NCBI GenBank assembly: GCA_026770615.1
Contig: MU631307.1
Location: 1,437,259-1,455,434 of the forward strand
Direction: 5' to 3'
Length of the DNA stretch: 18,176 nucleotides
Origin: Pavlovales sp. CCMP2436
Lineage: Eukaryota; Haptophyta; Pavlovophyceae; Pavlovales
How positions within the stretch are numbered: the stretch's first letter is position 1; every line of letters begins with the position of its first letter. Position numbers and translations under genes: made by a program. This document shows, one piece after another, positions 1 to 9,825 of the stretch. The notes beneath the pieces were generated by a model. It had not been told where the DNA came from. It saw only the letters and a program-made list of their open reading frames with translations, and made no database searches.

Positions 1-134
1 AAGCCAGCGCAGCCGACTAAGGCACGCAGCAGGCAATGGGCGACGCAGCGCTCAGACCAGCAAAACATTCAGAACAGTCAGACGCCAGCTTGAATCCCTA
101 TCAGTCAATATATATATATACATATAGTAACCCA

Positions 135-640
135 TTACTGACACCTCCTCTTCTTAAAACACTTTTACTACGGCACTGCCCTTACTGACCCCTCCTCTGA
201 ATGCACTTCTAAGACGGCACTGGGTCGAAATCCGAATTAGTGGCGCGATTCCGCACTCGGGAGGGGAAAAGTTGTGGGCGGGACGAAGTAGTAGACATTC
301 TTCGCCCCTGCGCGCTAAGTAACAATAGCTTTTGTCAAATAGAGCCCTTCTCGACGGTCGTGGCCCACCTCGTGTGCCTCTTGAGTGCATCTGGGGTCGA
401 CAACGTGCTAAAGGTAACTAACATTTCCGATTCTCAGCGCTCGGAAGCGATAAGAAAGTCATGGTTCCCGATGGGGCACGGAGGAGTTAAATGCAGATTC
501 GTGAATTGGGCGCCGCCCCATTCATGAATCTGCATCTAACTCATCTGTGTCCAACCTGGTTCGGGAGTTACTCCGAGGGATTTCCCCCCGGACTGGCCAC
601 TCATTCGGATTTCGACCCCACTGCTCTTACTGACCCCTGC
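135..640. repeat. Foldback/MITE-like inverted-repeat element
   Basis: The core arms are 216-244 and 596-624, which are reverse complements over 29 bp with only a few differences (both contain GTCGAAATCCGAAT or its complement). Weaker complementarity extends inward to the G-rich 262-270 and C-rich 581-590 runs. Outside the left arm a unit beginning TTACTGAC repeats with a 47-bp period (135 and 182), and a third TTACTGACCCCT sits outside the right arm at 627. No coding frame in it looks real. The layout fits a small non-autonomous foldback transposon. The outer limits are approximate because I cannot find a target duplication. A short (TA)n tract lies just left of it at about 108-126. Confidence 0.55.
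484..542. repeat. Strong hairpin (23-bp arms)
   Basis: Arms 484-506 and 520-542 are inverted copies with two mismatches. The 13-nt loop (507-519) is itself GC-rich and can add pairs (GGGC with GCCC). It lies near the centre of the larger foldback repeat at 135-640, so the whole unit folds at two levels. It could be the core of a MITE or a cruciform-prone palindrome. Nothing links it to a neighbouring gene. Confidence 0.7.
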
Positions 641-853
641 CCGAAGTCACACTCAATGATGCAGACTATGGGCCTTCACAGTCACTGCCCCGGGAGGTGT
701 AAACTGTAATATAATGTACCGCATTGCGCGCGCGCGCCCAGTCCGTAGACCGTGCGGAAGGCGCTTGACCGAAGCTTCAAGATTGGCCTCGACGGTCGTC
801 GCGCCACCGCACGTGCGGCGCAACGACGAGGTTGGTGGTGAGGGCGCTCCCTC

Positions 854-1520
854 TTAACGATGAACCTCCTCGTCGAAGCGCATGGGAATTGGGAGTCGAC
901 GCACGTGGTCGACGAAGTACGTCACCACCGCCACGCCCTGGACGACGGGGTTGACCAACTTGAGCTCCTTCTAAAGGCCGCGGAGCAGCTCGGCCGTGCG
1001 CTGGTACGCCGTAGCGTCGCCGCGGCTCAGCAACGCGGTGCAGCCGATGAGCTCTAAGAAGCGATGTGAGCACCTTCCCGAGCCTCGCCGCAGCCCTGTT
1101 TGCGAGCCTCGCCGCAGCATGCTGCGCAAGTTTTGGGTCGACGCGGCTGGGTGCATCGCGCCAATAAGCCTCCACCTCCTCAACGAGTTCCGGAGACAGC
1201 GCAAAGAGCGAGCACCGCTCGGAATCGTGGATGGCGCGTCGACGCCTATGGCGCGCCCGCTTGGCGAGGACCATGCCGCGCGCGAGGAACGGGCCCACGC
1301 GGCCACCAGGGCACGCGCAGCCAGTACGAGCATCCGGGCACGCGCGGCCAGCCACGGGCTCGGCAGCACGAACGAACGAACGGATGTGCACCCGCGCTCG
1401 CTCGACGATGAGCAAGACGCGCGCGAGAAGCGCGCGGCTCAAGCGGTCCAGGCTCACGCGTCCCGCTGTGAGCCTAGCCGCGACGACGAGCGCGAGCACG
1501 AGGAACGCCAGCATGTGCAT
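854..1520 (-). pseudogene. Broken hypothetical ORF, minus strand
   Basis: I do not recognise this protein. Reading right to left from the ATG at 1520, the frame opens with a hydrophobic stretch (MHMLAFLVLALVV) that could be a signal peptide or membrane anchor. A basic low-complexity part follows, then a segment that looks genuinely coding (LVEEVEAYWRDAPSRVDPKL). At about 1054-1062 the sensible reading jumps to another minus frame (LELIGCTALLSRGDATAYQR), meets an in-frame TAG (complement of 971-973), and continues (KELKLVNPVVQGVAVVTYF) to a TAA at 854-856. One frameshift plus one stop suggests decay. The N-terminal part could be chance in GC-rich DNA; the 860-1170 part is more convincing. Confidence 0.35.
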
Positions 1521-1834
1521 GTCCGCCCTGGCGAGCTCCGCTCATCTATCTTTTTGTTCCCCCCCCCCCACCACCACCACCAGCATGCGCAGTTCGGAGA
1601 GGGAGCAGAGTTTAAATATGATGAGGGCGCAGTTCCTCAGGGGAATCTTGCGCATGTTCTTCACCAAGTCCGAATGCTGCAGCGCGTGCGCGGAATGCCT
1701 CAACAGTACGCGTCACACGGGAGAGTGCATATCGACCGCAGTGGCCATCAAATTCGTGGAACGATTCGCCAAGCGGCTGCCGCACAGCACCACCACCAGG
1801 GCACACCCACAGAAAGCCATGCAACACCCTAAAG

Positions 1835-3245
1835 TACCAAGCGTACATGGACAACGTGGCACTTTTCGCAGAGAACGCATGCGCAGCTCAAGCCATGCTG
1901 GGAATAGCAGACTGTTTTCTCGCTGCCTATACAATGAACTTTAACGCCAAGAAGTGCTACCACACATCAATATTACCCAAGCTACCAGAGCAGTGGGGAC
2001 CCAAACCACCTGTCCAGACAGTCAGTGACGACCAAGGCAACCCCATCCAGAAAGCTTGCATCTGCATACCGTCAAGAAAGGCAAACGCCCACCACATAGA
2101 GGTACCTCAGACGCCAAACGATAAAATGTTCGAATACCTGGGACACCTCCTACCCACCAACGGTAACTGGCAGGCCTAGGAACGTAAACTCCGGCTAAAG
2201 CTGGCACAGGCCATGGGTAAAGTGCATCTCGCGTCAGACAAGAGGGCATGCCACACACTGTGGGCAGCCCAACTATCCACCCACGACGCCGCACCGAAAC
2301 TGCTATACTCCATGGGGGCATCGGACCTCTCCGAGGCCTTCCTACGCGGTGTGCCCACAGCTATAGTGGAGGCGACGCGCCTCCGGTGCACACTGGGGAG
2401 CCACATAGCATGAGAACGCCTGTGTGGCCCCCCCCAACGCGGTGGCCTAGGGATGGTCGAGCCGCGCGCACAGAAAGCAGGCGAGAAGGTGACTACCATG
2501 CTGCGCCTACTAAACTCACCTGCAGAGTCGGCAACCCACGCTCTAGCAGCACACGCACTGAGCATAGTCCAGAATGGGGCCCCAGCCCAAGCCAAGGCAC
2601 GCACCATGCCAACGGCAAGAGGGGCGGTCAGAGGTCTAGCTGAGGCACCTACGGGAGAGGCGGAGTGGGATTTCTTCGAAAACTACGCACAGTTGCAAGA
2701 GACACCTATGGGCGAACTCGCCACCACCCTCCCGTGGCCAGGTCCAGGCCGCATACCTCTAGTATCAGCGACTCTTCTCGCGGCAAGGACCGCAGGAAGC
2801 ACACTCAAGCTTGTACAACCACGCACCAGCGGCAATCCCCCCAGTGCCGGAGACACGGACGGACAAATGGGAATATTAAACGAAGCAGAAGAGGATATAC
2901 TGCGAACGGGAGGCACCAACGTACGAGATACACTCCTCCGACTTCAAACCTACCTCCCAGCGGTTGCGAACATCCCAGCAAGAGTAACGGAAGTGGTAGC
3001 AAACGTACTATTCACAGAAGAGTACCTACCACTGTTTCTGCACCTCAACGACAAAAGACGGAGCAACATCCTGCGGCTGATCCTCCCTGCACTCACGACG
3101 ACTATATGCGGCCCAATGGCATATGAGTTTGTGACACGCCACACACCACTCCTCCATGCGTTCAGACACCAACCACTGACGACAGCACAACCACGACTAT
3201 GCGCCACGCATGTCGGGGTTGACGGCTCATTTATCGATCCAGGAC
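1835..3245 (+). pseudogene. LINE reverse transcriptase, C-terminal half (two internal stops)
   Basis: The frame starts with YQAYMDNVALFAE, which matches the catalytic YxDD motif of reverse transcriptase except that the second Asp is Asn. NAKKCYHT and an EYLGHLL box follow, as is usual after the palm of LINE RTs. A TAG at 2177-2179 and a TGA at 2411-2413 interrupt a frame that is otherwise continuous on both sides; GPPQRGGLGM follows the second stop and matches the conserved GGLG region of LINE RTs. The segment ends in HVGVDGS at about 3211-3226, the first RNase H motif, just before a shift at the AAAAA run at 3245-3249. The stops and the Asp-to-Asn change mean it is not a functional RT. Confidence 0.75.
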
Positions 3246-3880
3246 AAAAACGGACCGGCAAGAGCTGCCAGCGCAGCGTGTTTCTACGTGCTAACACCAC
3301 ACCAACCCATACATGCGGCAGAAATACCAGAGGCACATATCCTCACGTGCATATTCCCCGGAGATCAGACGATCGCCAACGCAGAGTGCAATGCAGTCAC
3401 ACTGGCCGTACAGGCCCTGACCTACGAGCACCAACTCGACATAGGATGGGACCACGACACAGGTGTTAAACGCCTCGACTGGCACGGAAAACATCCTGAC
3501 CTCAACCCCCCACCACACGGATTACGGGAGCCCACGAGCTACGACGCAAACCCACACTTCTACCGACTACTCACCCTCAAGCAACGAGACGAGGCAATAG
3601 GGCGCCACAGAGAGACATCATACACCAAGGCACACACCAAATCTGATGACGAAGTGGCCAAAATCCTCGCGTCCAAGGGAGCGATACGAATTGACGCCCT
3701 CTCAGGGGCCAGAGTGGTGACAGCAGAAGCGCTCAAGAAAGTTACACGTCTCTTCATACCCCACCCAGCCCTAAGAGGACAGACCGAATGGCCCTCCCAC
3801 CGGCAGCCGGCGGCTGTCATCAAAGTTGTACATAACGCACTGAGCGACTGGGGATCGAAGACAGTAGCGAACCCGCCACA
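3205..3880 (+). pseudogene. LINE RNase H-like domain
   Basis: GVDGS (Asp codon at 3221-3223) supplies the first acidic residue in the upstream frame. After a shift at the A-run near 3245 the reading continues in the next frame with GPARAASAACFYVL, then ANAECNAVTLAVQAL, which carries the second acidic residue (Glu) in the usual NAEcxA context. KAHTKSDDEVA follows and matches the late His-containing part of RNase H. The third acidic residue is not clear. The sensible reading moves back to the other frame at about 3860-3885, so this segment has shifts at both ends. The assignment rests on these motifs and on the position between RT and the C-terminal knuckle. Confidence 0.65.
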
Positions 3881-5080
3881 GTGGTGCTCACACCAACCAC
3901 GCTCACAGCCCACAGCCGGGCTATTGCAGACTCAGCAACGGGTGCCCTCATCACCTCCGACCAGCGAGCTGCACGATATGCAGTAATAGACAGGGTCGCG
4001 AGAAAACGCCTGGAGGCGAGAGGCTCCGTTAAATACGCCCCGGGTATAGGCCGGATGGACAACGTCGAAGCCAGATGGCAAGAAGAGAGCACGGCATCAC
4101 TGCGCCTTACACACGGGGGGGGGGGGGAAAGAACCCCCGAAAAGTACACCAAACACATGGCGAACCTCGGCTCGCACCGCCACAACACCGAGTGGGCAGC
4201 CGAGCACCGGGAGATGGCCACAACTGTGATAAACATTGACGGGAAACCCGAGACGATGGCCCTCAGCTGCCCCCTATGCAAGGCACCTGGCCCATCAGAC
4301 ACCAAAAACCACCTATACCATGAGTGCCGGGCGACAGGAAAGCACCGGAACGACCTCCACGGCGCACTCTGCGCCAAGCTGGCACTGCGCCTAGGACACC
4401 CAATAGCTAATGCGCTGGCCAAGCGCATGATGGCAAGACCAGATTACTACTCGGGACAGATCGGGATGAGCATCAAGGATGAACTCAAGAAAGACAGCGG
4501 GGGTGAGGCCCCCAAGCCGGGCGACCTGCACCTTATACACTTACACCATAGCCTCGAGATGCGCACGCTACGCAATGCCGCGATTGAGACGTCCACGGCG
4601 GCAACTAAGGACAAAATATCCGTACATGACGCACATAAGTTCAAGATAGCCATGTGGGCCGCCCAGGCAGCTGAGAGAGCAGCCAAAAAGGACACGAACC
4701 GATCATCGACAATCACACCCACACGGACCAACCCACAGCTGCAGCAGAGAGACGGACGACTAGCCATACAACCGCCACCCCTCTCACCGCCCGTGCGTGC
4801 AACGCCACACAACCTGATACCCAAAGTCCGCCTCGAGGACATACGGGGTGAGCCACGCCAACGCGAAAAGGCAGCCACACAGCAAAATCCTACCCTCACG
4901 CCACGAACGGCCTCGCCCACGCCAACGCGAAAAGGCAGCCACACAGCAAAATCCTACCCTCACGCCACCAACGGCCTCGCCAGCCATGCCTCAGGCGCCC
5001 ACACCAAGGCCGCCACGCAAACGGGCGCAGAGCCAAGCCACGCCCGCCACACGCCAGAGGCACTCCTCCGCCACACCTAA
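3881..5080 (+). pseudogene. LINE C-terminal region with CX2C-HX4C knuckle
   Basis: The open frame runs from about 3881 to the TAA at 5078-5080. Its landmark is a C-X2-C-X10-H-X4-C knuckle at 4268-4327 (CPLC...HLYHEC), of the kind found near the C-terminus of many LINE polyproteins, with basic helices around it. A run of 13 Gs at 4115-4127 lies inside the frame and is a likely slippage point. From about 4700 the protein becomes Pro/Thr/Ala/His-rich. A 64-bp tandem duplication at 4857-4984 shifts the frame by one, so the last part of this frame is probably not the ancestral reading. Beyond the knuckle no function is evident. Confidence 0.65.
4857..4984 (+). repeat. 64-bp tandem duplication
   Basis: Two adjacent copies, 4857-4920 and 4921-4984, are nearly identical (both begin GCCAACGCGAAAAGGCAGCC). 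Because 64 is not a multiple of 3, the duplication moves the downstream reading of the LINE tail by one base; RQREKAATQQNP appears in two frames as a result. It is probably a late replication-slippage event in an already dead element. Confidence 0.9.
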
Positions 5081-5851
5081 GCCGGCCACACCACAGATGC
5101 CAGCACCAGTCATCCCCCAGGGCCACAAACAACGGCCGCCCCCATCGCACCAAATGGGGCTACGCCACCCACGCACACACGCACATTGCGCTCATCCAAA
5201 CGGCCAGTGGAAGCCTGCCAGTTCACCGCACCACCCACGGAAGGGGAACAGCCACAGACCCCCTAGCCATCAACAGGGAATACGCCCGCCTCGCTACACG
5301 ATACCACAGCAAGCCCACCACGCAAACGCTCACAGAGCCGAGCCAAGCCCGACACCCCACAGCCTAAGCCGACCACTCCACAGCGGCCAACTCTACCCGG
5401 CCCACCGGCGCCACAAGCAGCGGCCGCTCACATCACAGCAGCCGAGGACATGCCGGCGCCTCCTCACCCGCGTACATTGCGTTCATCCAAACGCCCCCTG
5501 GAAGTCAACCAGACTCACCCACCCATGGAACCGGACCAGACACAACAGTCGATCGTGGAACAGGAGCAGACTCGCACGACGCTGCTCCCCACAGACAACA
5601 GCGGAACGACCGCCACCAGAGCCCCACACCACCGTGTTCTGCGCTCATCCATGCGGCCCAAAGCAGCGACACAGACCCACACACCCCAGCAGCAAGCAAA
5701 GGCGCGCCAAAAGCGCAGTAAGAGAGAGAGACAATGCCCCGAAGCCACACAGGCAGAGTCGCGCCACGAGCGCAAGAGGGAAGAACAATGTCCCGAAACA
5801 ACACCCCAACATATCGAGCCCGGGGCCCACCCTCCTGAGGGGGTGGGGTAG
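5081..5851 (+). pseudogene. LINE Pro-rich tail with three TLRSSKRP repeats
   Basis: This continues the frame of the knuckle segment past the TAA at 5078, is broken again by a TAG at 5264-5266, and ends at the TAG at 5849-5851. It is low-complexity (P, T, Q, H, R) but contains three spaced copies of one motif: RTLRSSKRPVE (about 5181-5213), RTLRSSKRPLE (about 5470-5502) and RVLRSSMRPK (about 5633-5662). Each follows a His/Pro-rich lead-in. Conservation of a basic Ser-Ser motif in the same frame across two stops argues that this frame was once translated. The role is unknown; a nucleic-acid-binding tail is a guess. Confidence 0.45.
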
Positions 5852-5959
5852 AACGAGATTACAACAAGCCTCCACCGTGTAATTCCTGCCCCTCGTGAGC
5901 AAGAATCACACGGTGAGATACAGGCTGTCGGAGGTTATTAGTCTGTTTATTATGTGCTA

Positions 5960-6188
5960 CAGGTGCGGCATGTGCGCAGGGCAGCTGCATTTTGAGACGA
6001 GCGAGAAGCAGCAGCGGCCGGTCAGCGCGCGCCAGTCAGAGAGTCGTCGATTGTCATGTGTCTGATCAGTCTCAGTGGTGGGGACGGTATCCGTGTTCTC
6101 TGCTAAGGTCCCTTGATCCGAGTGTTCTCGCGACGCTTGGGTCATGTGGAGACCTGTCAGGGGACGGACGTATTTCTAGATATTTACA
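5960..6188 (+). repeat. Left terminal inverted repeat (copy 1 of 3)
   Basis: Its reverse complement matches 15171-15398 at roughly 90% over the whole length by eye, from CAGGTGCGRCATGTGCGCAG at the outer edge to TTTCTAGATATTTACA at the inner edge. Differences are scattered substitutions and a few short indels. It shares its inner part with the partial third copy at 18094-18176. Confidence 0.85.
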
Positions 6189-6349
6189 CACAGCTCGTTG
6201 AGGAAGCTGGTCAACTTGGCGATCGGGAAGCAGGTCCGTGTGCGGACAGCGTGTAGTCGCGAGCGTGCCTGCGCGCGGGCACGACCTCTCACAGCGAGCG
6301 CCACCCCTCTGCGCGTTCATGCTGCCTCCGCGCGTTCAGGGAGGCGAAA

Positions 6350-7707
6350 ATGCCAACGTGATACATCACTGACGTCTTGGAAGACCCCGACCGCTTCACC
6401 GAGCGTCTGCCCGACTTCGGGACGTGGACCGATGTGGAGGATGAGAAGCTGCCCGACGCCCAGTTCGTCCTCGTGCTCACGTGGATCGGCAAGCTGATCG
6501 GCACCGGCGCGGCGAAATCGGTGCACGCACCCAGCAACAACAACAAGGTGCAGCGTGCGTTTGAGTGGGACTACAAGTCAATGAAGAGTAAAAAGGTTTT
6601 GGCCATGTGATCCAACTACGATGCGGTTGAGATGGCCGTGTTCAAGCGCGACGACGGCGAGGTGTGCAACATTTACACGCTCTGGATCGGCACCTACACG
6701 GATGCCGGCTTCGTCGTGCTTGGCACGCAGACGACGCAGACGGTGCCCTTCAGCCCGCCCGCAGCTTTTCGCGTGTCCAACGGCGGCGGCCGCGGCGACG
6801 GAGCAGGCCCGAGCATACCGCTGCTACTAGTGCAGCCTGGCGACACCGCCACGGGCGGCAAGCGGCCTGCAGTCCCGGCCCTTAACGGCAAGCGCCCGCG
6901 GCAGAGCGACGATACGAGCTCAGCAACGGACCCGGCTCCGCGAGGGCCCCTCGCGGACACGCTCGCGCATCTGGCTCAGCAGATCGAGGACGCTGCACAG
7001 CAGGCGAACGAGGTCCTCAATGCGCAGCTGACGACCGAGCGCGCGGCCGCCGCGACGGCGCAGCGGGCGGAGAAGGCGGAGAGGCAGTTGGACGCTGCGC
7101 GGACGCAGATTGACATCCTCAATGCGCAGCTGACGATGGCGCAGCAAGCGAGGGACGCGGCGCAGCAGGCGGCGATGGTGCAGCAGGTGGCGGCGGTACA
7201 GCAGGCGGCGGCGGCGGCGGAGGCGGCGGAGGCTGCGCAGAAGCAGATCGCCAACCTCAAAGGTCAGACGGTGCGCTTGCGCGCGGAGGCGGAGACTGCG
7301 CAGCGGGAGAAAGGGGCGGCGCAGCGGATGAAATCGGTGGTGGATTTGGCGAGGACGAAGATCGCCCGCCTCAATGCGCAGATCGCCGACCACGATGCGC
7401 AGATGGCGCGCGTGCGCGCGGGGGCGTTGACTGCGCAGCGGGCGGCGGTTGAGGCTGCGGAGGCTGCGCGGACCGAGCGTGCGTTGGAGGCGACGGCGCG
7501 GGAGGCGGCGGCGGTTGAGGTGGCCGCGCTCCTGCAGGGCGAGCGCACTCGCAGGTGGAGGGCCGAGGAGATTTGAGAAAACATCCGGGGCTCCACCTAT
7601 GCGATGAAATACCAGTTGCGCTGATCACTCGCCGCAACTTCCGCGACATCGAAGCCCTGCTGAAGTATCTCAAGCTACGAGCTAATGATGCAGAGGAGAC
7701 GCAGTAG
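6350..7707 (+). pseudogene. Hypothetical protein with long Ala/Gln coiled coil (two in-frame UGA, one frameshift)
   Basis: I do not recognise the family. The ATG at 6350 is followed three codons later by TGA (6359-6361), then a clear frame YITDVLEDPDRFTERLPDF to a second TGA at 6608-6610, then SNYDAVEMAVFKRDDGEV in the same frame. About the first 150 codons look globular, with Trp/Tyr-rich strands. A short basic linker (GKRPRQSDD, nuclear-signal-like) leads into about 200 residues of Ala/Gln/Arg/Glu coiled coil with recurrent LNAQL/LNAQI segments. Near 7519-7573 the coding reading moves one frame to DLRKHPGLHLCDEIPVALI and ends at TAG 7705-7707 after a well-formed tail. It lies just inside the left TIR and converges on the gene at 8429-9196. 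Decay is the simplest view; recoded UGA is a less likely alternative. Confidence 0.6.
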
Positions 7708-8428
7708 AGCATCCGTTGTGCGGAGGTGGCGGGGCGGGGCCATCAGGGCAATGACGACCGCCTGCTGCTGATGCGAGGCTGAGGCGCCGAGCCGCCGACG
7801 CCGCGGCGCGGCGGCGGGCTGCACTTGTCCATGTACCGGACCCAGCAAGTCTATAGTAGGTATACAATTAGAATGACGTGCACATAGAGATTAAGTTAAC
7901 AAGCTGGCGTTTGATTCTGATTGCGTCCTCGGGCTCGAATCTCTACTTCATTTTATGATGACGAGCTGCGTGTCCTTCTCCTCCGAAGACCCGCCTCGTC
8001 AACCCCCGCTTCAGGCGAACAAGGGCGCAACGGCCACACCTGCGCGCCTCAACTAAAGCGACATGGCGCGCACTCGGGGAGCATCCCCCGTACGTATCAG
8101 GCCCGCCCAGAATCTAGCGGCCCCACATCCGGGCACGGCGCGGATGGGATCAAGTCCCCGCGGCGTAGTCGTAGACGGCCGGGTTCTCGCAAAAGTAAAA
8201 AAAAATGCCTTATTTGTAGGTATTAATTTATTATTTACGTGGACACTCATGTTTCCTTCCCTGAGAGCGCCTGTCATTAGCTAAATGTGCCCCAGGTCCC
8301 AGGCGGCGACTAGAGGCTCTGGCTCCGGTCATGGTGTACCAGCTTCGCCATATAGGGTGTGTAAACTAACTTTCCGGCTGTTAGTAAGGTCTCCGAGTGT
8401 CTCCTCGGCAAGCCCTGGATTAACTGGA
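7708..8428. other. Intergenic region between two convergent decayed genes
   Basis: No convincing gene. It starts GC-rich (to about 7815) and then turns AT-richer (7850-7925, and 8195-8245 with a run of nine A's and TATTAATTTATTATTTA). Short open frames exist on both strands at 7921-8284, but their composition and mutual overlap look like chance. It probably holds the 3' ends of the two flanking genes. Confidence 0.5.
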
Positions 8429-9196
8429 TTAAGAGCGACACATGTATTGCTCCCAAATCCTTCCGATGTTGATCGCAATCGCGACGGTCGTCTCGGTGTC
8501 GCTGCGCATGAACGTTGATTTTTTGGTCTGCGCCGTGAGCTGGCGGAATATGAAGACAGCCGGCACGACTGACCACAGCAATCCTTCGCGAGTGTGCGCA
8601 TACGTCAATGGGCTGCGCAGCACGATTACCTGCTCGAACTTGACGGTGAAAGTGCGCGTTGCAGCGTCAGGCGAGCACGATTGGACCTGCGCGATAGCCA
8701 CACCCGCACCGCGTGGCAGGTGCCGGATGTGCCCCAGGGCTTCTTCGTGAGTCATCAGAAACCCTGCGTCCAGGGCCCTCGTCCACGTCCACTCGGCCAC
8801 GTCCGCACAGCGAATCAGGACTTAGGCGCAGGGCTCGACCGAGTCAGCAAAACACACGCCTTCGAGCCCGAGGTAAACACACTCGAGCAGTGGATTCGTC
8901 AGCGAGAGGCCCCGCACTGCACCCTCTCGCAAGTGTACTAAAGGTCGTGCTTCCTTCGCCAGACGTCTCGCCACGGCAGTTTGCTGGGCACGGGCGCGGT
9001 TCTGCTGCTCTGTGCGGCCCTTGCGGACTTGCGTCGGCGCCGTGCCACACGCGTGCTTGTACCTGTTCATAGCCCTGGTAGACCCGAAGAGCATATCGCA
9101 CAGTGAGCACTCGACACCCGGCGGCGAACGCGTCTTCGGGGCGAGAACGAGTGTCGAGGGGGGCGCGCTCGCTGGCGCGCCTGAAGAAGGAGCCAT
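8429..9196 (-). pseudogene. Hypothetical protein with degenerate C2H2/C2HC finger (one in-frame stop)
   Basis: Read right to left from the ATG at 9196, a single frame of 256 codons is interrupted once, by TAA (complement of 8819-8821 region), with good coding sequence on both sides: VCFADSVEPCA, then VLIRCADVAEWTWTRALDAG in the same frame. Near the N-terminus is a finger of the form C-X2-C-X12-Y-X3-C (starts CSLCDMLF, ends NRYKHAC); the position where His is expected is Tyr (codon at 9059-9061). A basic Gln/Arg segment follows, then an alpha/beta-looking C-terminal half (HEEALGHIRHLPRGAGVAIA; FTVKFEQVIVLRSPLTYA). The family is not recognised. It could be a DNA-binding or accessory protein of the TIR element, or a captured host gene. 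Confidence 0.55.
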
Positions 9197-9452
9197 TGGA
9201 TTCTGGCCAATGAGCGTACGCCGCTTAATTGCTCTTAAATGTTGCTATGTGTCGGTGCCCGAATAAAAAATGAATAAAAGCGACGCCAGCACTGGCGCTG
9301 GCCATGGCTGGAGCTGGGCTTAGTCGCCTCCGGGCGCGGTCCAATAGGGGCCTTTACACACCCCCTGGTACGCCATGACCGGAGCCAGAGCCTGGACCCG
9401 AACTTTTCAGCCGGCAGGAACGTCGGGAAGACCTTCATAGGAGATTTAATCC

Positions 9453-9640
9453 CACTAAGGATCCAATTAGACATCTGAGGATCCGACCCAAAGAAGGATC
9501 CAGAACTAGACATCTGAGGATCCGATCCGAAGCAGGATCCAATACTAGACATCTGAGGATCCGACCCGAAGCAGGACTCCGCGCATGCCTGCTAAGGATC
9601 CGACCCACGAGAGGATCCAAACACTAGCCATCTGAGGATC
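9453..9640 (-). repeat. Left array of GGATCC-rich 39-bp units
   Basis: Units alternate a GGATCC box with TCAGATGTCTAG (seen here as its complement) and a second GGATCC box with TGCTTCGGGTC. At least nine GGATCC sites fall in about 190 bp. The outermost and innermost units are variant; one holds GCATGCCTGCTAAGGATCC. The order of variants is mirrored in the right array. Confidence 0.85.
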
Positions 9641-9646
9641 CGACCC

Positions 9647-9825
9647 GAAGAACGGGTATAAAAACAAAGCCCACGGATCCGCTTCTCAATAACGCTTTGA
9701 CGAGAAGAAATATCCAGCGCGCTTGGCCGAGGGAAGTGTCCGGCACAGGGGCGGATACGATAATAGCGCATCGTGGCAGGATCCGAAACTGCGCCGACGA
9801 CAGTGTGCGCTCGAGCGCGAGCGAT
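9647..9825 (+). repeat. Inner unique part of foldback left arm
   Basis: This is an inverted copy of 10168-10355, about 95% by eye, running from CGACCCGAAGAACGGG to CTCGAGCGCGAG. It includes matching landmarks AAGCGTTATTGAGAAGCGGA and GGCGCAGTTTCGGATCC in complement. Together with the 39-bp array it makes one arm of the foldback element. Confidence 0.85.

Larger units (their letters stand above)
1835..5851 (+). mobile_element. 5'-truncated, decayed LINE-type (non-LTR) retrotransposon
   Basis: This is the 3' part of a non-LTR element. In order it carries the YxDD end of a reverse transcriptase, an RT thumb/connection segment with the LINE-typical RGGLGM motif, an RNase H-like domain, a CX2C...HX4C knuckle near the C-terminus, and a Pro/Thr/Ala-rich tail. 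The endonuclease and the N-terminal RT motifs are absent; a possible echo of VPQG at about 1630-1645 is not strong enough to call. Truncation at the 5' end is the usual outcome of target-primed reverse transcription. The coding strand is markedly T-poor and A/C-rich, unlike its neighbours. Two stops interrupt the main frame (2177, 2411), two frame shifts occur (about 3245 and 3870), and more breaks lie in the tail. No poly-A end or target duplication was identified, so the right limit is set by the tail's last stop. Confidence 0.8.

Noticed and set aside
996..1944. Plus-strand open frames over the minus-strand relic
   Set aside because: Low-complexity Arg/Ala/His composition and a C-run/CCA repeat at 1559-1583; a VPQG near 1635 resembles an RT motif but lacks supporting context.
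6920..7393. Leu/Arg-rich minus-strand frame opposite the coiled coil
   Set aside because: Antisense of Ala/Gln/Arg codons; the plus strand has heptad-like structure and flanking coherent coding.
7921..8284. Overlapping short open frames on both strands
   Set aside because: Arg/Pro/Ser-rich, no recognisable domain, and no frame preferred over the others.
2177..9196. Reading all premature stops as evidence of C-to-T (methylation or RIP-like) decay
   Set aside because: Any TAA, TAG or TGA can be reached from CAA, CAG or CGA by one C-to-T step, so the stops alone are not diagnostic; a dinucleotide analysis against intact copies is needed.
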